64,000 bases of DNA from Conus ventricosus (taxonomy: Eukaryota; Mollusca; Gastropoda; Neogastropoda; Conidae): assembly GCA_018398815.1 (NCBI GenBank), contig CM031611.1, positions 48,900,263 to 48,964,262 on the forward strand, written 5' to 3'. The notes beneath the pieces are model-generated. The model had not been told where the DNA came from, ran no database searches, and saw only the letters and a list, made by a program, of their open reading frames with translations. Positions 59,370 through 64,000 of this stretch are shown here, piece after piece. The number at the start of each line of letters is the position of its first letter. Within the stretch, counting starts at the first letter, position 1. The position numbers and the translations under genes are program-made.

Positions 59370-61075
59370 CATAGTGTATACTACATTTATCATCATCTTA
59401 ATAAAGATCCAACTTGGTGGAAAATACCTGGTCTTTAAACTTTTTGTCAATTTTATTTTTAAATGCGTTTACTGATGGCACGTTGATAGTGTCATCGGAA
59501 AGGTGATTTATGATACGGTTAGTAAAAAACTTGTGGAACTGGTTAGTTGCAAAATTAGTTTTGGTTATTTTGAAGTTATGTCCTCGAGTCTTTTCATAGT
59601 TAGCCATAGTGAACAAGGAAGAGGTGGTGCAAGGATCATAAATATTGTGCATAATTTTGTATACTTCAATGAGATCACCTCTTAGTCTTCTGAATTCTAG
59701 GCTAGGCAACCTAAACAGAGTTAGGCGCTCCTCATAACTAAGATCACAAGTACTCGTTCTAGTTATACACTTTGTAAATCTTCGTTGAACACCTTCAATC
59801 ATATTTACATGTTTCTGAAGATAGGGGCACCATACTGAGTTTCCATATTCAATAATTGGTCTAACTAGAGCTTTGAACAATGGAATCATGATTGCGGGAG
59901 ATTTATTTGTAATAGTCCTCACAAGAAGACCAGCAATTTGATTACCTTTTTTCACAATGTTATTTATATTTATATGAGTCTCAAAGTTCAAATCTGGGTC
60001 CATGGTGACACCTAAATCCTTCTCAGCAATAGTACTTTCCGGTGTTCTATTAACCCCAATTTCCAGTATTGTGTACTGATAGTGTGGATTATTCTTTCCA
60101 AGGTGCAGAACTTTGCATTTCTCGCTATTAAACTGCAATAGCAAGTATTTGTCCATTTCACTAGATTGTGTACACACAATTGTAAATGATCTCTGTCTTC
60201 TATATTTCGGATGGCAGAGTAAGCCTTGGTGTCGTCTGCAAAGATTTTTACTTTACAATCTACCTCCTCAGGCATATCATTTATAAAGTATATGAACAAG
60301 GTCGGTCCGGAGAACACTACCTTGTGGTACTCCACTAGTCACGTTAACCTTCGACGATTTACTACTGTTTACACTTACAAACTGTGATCTTCCTTTTAAG
60401 AAGTCTCTGATCCACGATAGTAGCTTGCCTTTTATACCGTAGCCTCCCAGTTTATTTATCAGTCTTTGGTGTGGAACTTATCAAATGCTTTCCTCAAGTC
60501 TAGGTAGACTGTGTCAACTGGTATTTTCTCATCCAATGTAACTAACCAATCTTGTAAAGTAACAAGTAGTTGTGTAACACATGAACGCCCCGTGGTAAAT
60601 CCAAATTGTTCTCTATATAACAGGTCATGTTTGGTTAAGTGCTGGCAAAGAGCGTCTCGAATAAAACCCTCGAAAACTTTACAGACTACAGATGTCAGGC
60701 TGACTGGACGGTAGTTTCCTGCTGAGTTCTTGTTTCCTTTCTTAAAAATAGGACGTACTTCTGCTTCTTTCCAATCTTTTGGTATTACACCCTTTTCTTG
60801 TGTTCTATCGAATAATGTCTTCAATGGGTAAGTGATGACTTTAGCCAGCTCCTTCAGTAGCCTTGGGTGAATCTCGTCAGGTCCTAGGGACTTCGATGGG
60901 TTTAAGTTCTTTAATGTTTTTTTCCATCTGGTCGGTTGTGATCTCCACTTTTGTTAATTCTGTAACCTCTTTTTTACATGAAAACTCTGGAACGTTTATG
61001 TTACTTTCCTCAGTAAAAACACTGGCAAAGAAGCTGTTTATTACACCTGCTTTTTCTTTGATCTTGTCCATGCTG
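59370..61075 (-). mobile_element. CR1-like LINE, 5'-truncated and frameshifted
   Basis: In - strand order: INSFFASVFTEES (pre-RT region, about 61030), VIPKDWKEAEVRPIFKKGN (RT start), VYLDLRKAFDKF (motif A), SGVPQGSVL (motif B, about 60322-60348), IFADDTKAYSAI (motif C, about 60205-60242), ALVRPIIEYGNSVWCPYL and LPSLEFRRLRGDLIEVYKIM in the C-terminal region. Frames change near 60460, 60320 and 60180. No endonuclease is present. Ends are not resolved. Confidence 0.75.
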
Positions 61076-61079
61076 AATG

Positions 61080-61255
61080 CGGCCTCCTTGTTCAGGATCT
61101 TCCTCAGCATGTTAAGTCGGGCTACTTTCCGTCGGTGTTGGAGGGAGGGCCATTTAAGTTTGTCGATCATGCAGGTGACACACCTGTTAATGACAAATCT
61201 GGCGGCTCTCCTCCGGACCGCTTCAATTTTGTTGATGTTTGATTCCAAGTCTTGG
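61080..61255 (-). pseudogene. Fragment of a second LINE's C-terminal region
   Basis: EAVRRRAARFVINR and LKWPSLQHRRKVARLNMLRK match the region that normally lies just upstream of the RRYSFLP-type end found at 59074-59260. The CR1-like LINE lies between the two. Confidence 0.55.
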
Positions 61256-63724
61256 ATGGAACAATATCGTCAAATCAATAAAGAAACAAAATACAAGCAA
61301 ATGTGATTGTTCTGTATTTGTCTTTATTCGTGTATGTAGATTAAATAGTAAGGGGAAGGGTACAGAAATGTGCTGGAAAGCAGAGCGGATGTGGCGGGAA
61401 AAAACCGGATCTAGGCTGATAAGATTCCAGTTATCTATCCTGAAACAATCATTTGAGTGCAGACGACAGCTAAAGCAACGGTAACAATTGAAAAATTGAG
61501 AGTGCTGATCCATTTGTGAAGAAAACGTTCTTTTATTCTAAGCAGTTTTGCTCTGTTGTTGCAACAAATTGTTGGGTGATGATTCAGTTGAGCACCAGGC
61601 TTTTCAGGGACTAAAGCGAAGGACTCGAGGAGCGGGACAACTGAACTAAACTGTCAACAGTGTTGTCCAACATCAACACCATCCTATTTTATACTCGATA
61701 ATAGATCTGTCTAGGTAGCAACCAGCAAGAAAAGATTTTCAAGTGAACAACTGCGATCGAGTTAGTTATACTAATGGTCATATCCAGAGAGGCGTTTTGG
61801 TTGACTAATTATTATGACTGTAACAGTGATTATTATTCCAACAACTAACATTGTTTATTTTTCAGTTCAGTTCAGTTCAGTTCACTTGGGACTTTGATAG
61901 CCTCACAGCTTTTTGTGTCCCAATCATCATTTTGTTAATAACAAGGTCCGCATTAACTTGATCATTGTCTGATGGACCTGGCGAACGACCCGTGTTCTCA
62001 GTAAGACGTTGCGAGTTTGAAAAGTGGTGTCACAGCCTCAAACAGTAGTAGTGTTGGGTATATAGCCTACGCCCTGAGTTCCTCCAAGTGCTCTCCTTGG
62101 ATATCAATCACCTTTGTGGACATAGGCAACACCAACGTAAATGTAACTGAAATTGTAACAAAAATGTAAACAGTGACCTTAATGAGTGTGCAAAGGTGGT
62201 AAGTTAATTGTTGAAAAGTTTCGTTACAAAAGAACAAGTTGGGTAATTACATGTATGTAGGCCTATAATTTCAATACAACTGCACTTCGAAAGCTGCCAT
62301 CAACACATTATAATAGCTTCAGAACACGTGTAGGCCTAATCCACATCAAGTTTGATGCGAATCCTATGCAAGTCTCTCTCATTCTGTCTCTCATGGTGTG
62401 TGTGTGTGTGGTGATTTCACAAAAAAGTACAGTGCCTCCCGCTGCCGTATGGTGAAGAGGCCATGCCTCGGACAGGACAGTTTTCTTTTTGTCAACAGAA
62501 CTGTGTTGCTATTTTCGGCCCAGAAAACACAAGTTCAAAGTTTAATGCATTCCAGACACATACAAGAGCTAAATGTCCACAGTTGACTTTCCTGATTGAA
62601 GTCAGCATGGTTTCTTTCTCTCTCTCCTTTTTTTCTTAATTTTTTTTTTTTTTTTTTTTTTTTACAAAACAATCTCATCACAGCCATCCATTAATCATCA
62701 CTGACTACAAGCCCTAGATCCACGGAATGCTTTATTGTCTGATTCAGCCTAAATGCATAGATCTAAAACCAGTAAAAACTGAAAATCCCATTTTCCTACC
62801 ATGATCTATTCTGAGGTAAAGGTATATACTTGCATTTTCCAATGTTTGCAATGATAGCTTGAAATTAATCTTGTATGACACATAACTTTATTTGCACGAT
62901 TAAGGTCAGTGTACTTTTTCTGTCCATACAGTTTTCTACCTCTGTATTTGTTGAAAAGTGTGTATATGTTAAAGCGCATGCGTGCACATGCGTGCGTGAA
63001 CGCGCATGTGTGTGTATACGTGTGTGCGTGCTTGCGCGTGCGTGCGTACGAGTGTGTGTGTGTCTTGCTGACATAAGCATTTTTAAAAAAAATTGTTGCA
63101 AGATGACAGTTCTAGATTGGACAATCCGGCCTTTTGAGTCTGGATCTAAACTTTAGAAAAAGATTAACTGGTTGCTTAAGTCTAGATAATTTGAACTGTG
63201 CGTAAGACCCAATAAAAGAGGAAAACCAAGTACCCTTTAAAAGAAAACGGATGTAAACAAGTAGTCATCATCAGAAAAAAATAATCTAGAACGTCTTCAT
63301 TATGAAAAAATATCTTTATTGGGCCGAGTCGAAGGGGATGTTTGATGCACATGGCTTGGAACAAAGCCTAAGGAAGGTAACTGACAATTCAATCTAGGCT
63401 ATACCTCTGCACAGTAACTCCAGTCATTGAACGTTTGTGTAATCCAGTGATATATAACTGATTGAAACTCATTTAAGATACCTGTTTTAATGTTTATAGA
63501 CTATGACATAACTCATCTGATAAAAAGGAGAACATTGTAGAAGAAAGTCTGAACAAGAAAATGATTTTATAAATGCATCTGGTTTATATCTCCGTATGTT
63601 GCTACCATGAACGCCAGTTTTAGTCTGGATCTCCAGCATATTTCCAGATCCAGACCCAAGTCATAAAAGCACTTTGGGTTACTGTAATGAAATGTGTTGG
63701 GAATTGTCTTTATTCCTGTTTTTC

Positions 63725-63764
<40 letters not shown>

Positions 63765-63925
63765 TCTTAAGATAATTGTTACTGTAAATAGCACTGAATT
63801 GCATAAGAAGAATGCATGAACTTGAGAGGGACTCCTTCCTTGTGGTGTCTCAACATTGGGTAGCCTGAGACAGTGTTACAGAGCCACTCCAAGGTTGTGT
63901 GTGTGTGTGTGTGGCTGTCTAATCT
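61256..63925. other. Intergenic sequence, nothing recognised
   Basis: Only simple repeats: (TTCAG)n near 61863-61883, T26 near 62640-62662, a GT/GC-rich stretch at 62960-63062 and (GA)n at 63727-63762. Confidence 0.5.
63727..63762. repeat. (GA)n microsatellite
   Basis: About 36 bp of GA repeats. Confidence 0.95.
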
Positions 63926-63929
63926 CTTG

Positions 63930-64000
63930 TGCTGTGCCTCCCTGTCCTCTTGCCCCCTCCAGTGGCATTACTCTCACACCACTCATTCTGACCACCCTTA
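63930..64000 (-). mobile_element. Third copy of the tRNA-headed SINE (3' end only; cut by window)
   Basis: GTGCTGTGCCTCC, CAGTGGCATTACTCTCACAC and CACTCATTCTGACC match the tail end of the copy at 8850-9722 (GTGCTGTCCCATC, CAGTGGCATTGCACTCAGGC, GCTCATTCCGACC) in the same orientation. Confidence 0.7.

Overview
This is nuclear DNA from an animal. It has GT-AG introns, abundant (CA)n and poly-G/C tracts, several classes of transposon, and no prokaryotic gene layout. The mix of a tRNA-headed SINE, a DIRS retrotransposon, RTE and CR1-like LINEs, piggyBac and hAT remnants suggests an invertebrate, most likely a mollusc or another lophotrochozoan. That placement is an inference; no species can be named from the sequence alone.

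One host gene fills most of the window. On the + strand, from 2378 to a stop codon at 42652-42654, I can phase 19 coding exons (plus one optional 24-nt micro-exon) of an ephexin-family Rho guanine-nucleotide exchange factor (relatives: NGEF/ephexin-1, ARHGEF5/15/16/19/26, fly Exn). Every junction keeps frame, giving 883 visible codons: a low-complexity acidic/lysine-rich N-terminal part with a PPLPPR proline motif, an EPLYQWY segment, then DH (exons 12-14), PH (exons 15-17) and SH3 (exons 18-19). The 5' end of the gene lies left of the window or is not recognisable. A candidate poly(A) signal is at 43783.

The introns hold most of the mobile DNA: a 0.9-kb SINE-like retroposon (55-950) upstream of exon 1; a 0.7-kb piggyBac derivative with TTAA ends and a transposase N-terminal stub (4571-5291); a second, inverted SINE copy (about 8850-9722); a 6.7-kb DIRS element with inverted termini, internal complementary region and tyrosine-recombinase remnants (14153-20888); a 5'-truncated RTE LINE (20999-22513); and a 4.3-kb hAT-like element (24789-29110) whose transposase is split by a 1.57-kb TIR element (27050-28617). 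A 0.31-kb short retroposon occurs three times with clear target-site duplications (36923, 39214, 54656). From about 43.8 to 58.4 kb I see no gene; 58.4-61.25 kb holds broken LINE pieces on the - strand; the window ends inside a third copy of the first SINE.

The most unusual pattern is that short tandem duplications (about 35-135 bp) repeatedly straddle exon-intron borders of the RhoGEF gene: exons 5, 8, 9, 11, 16 and 19. At exon 16 the duplication has made two well-formed, frame-preserving 45-nt mini-exons with strong splice sites, which looks like intron and exon birth by tandem duplication inside a PH domain.
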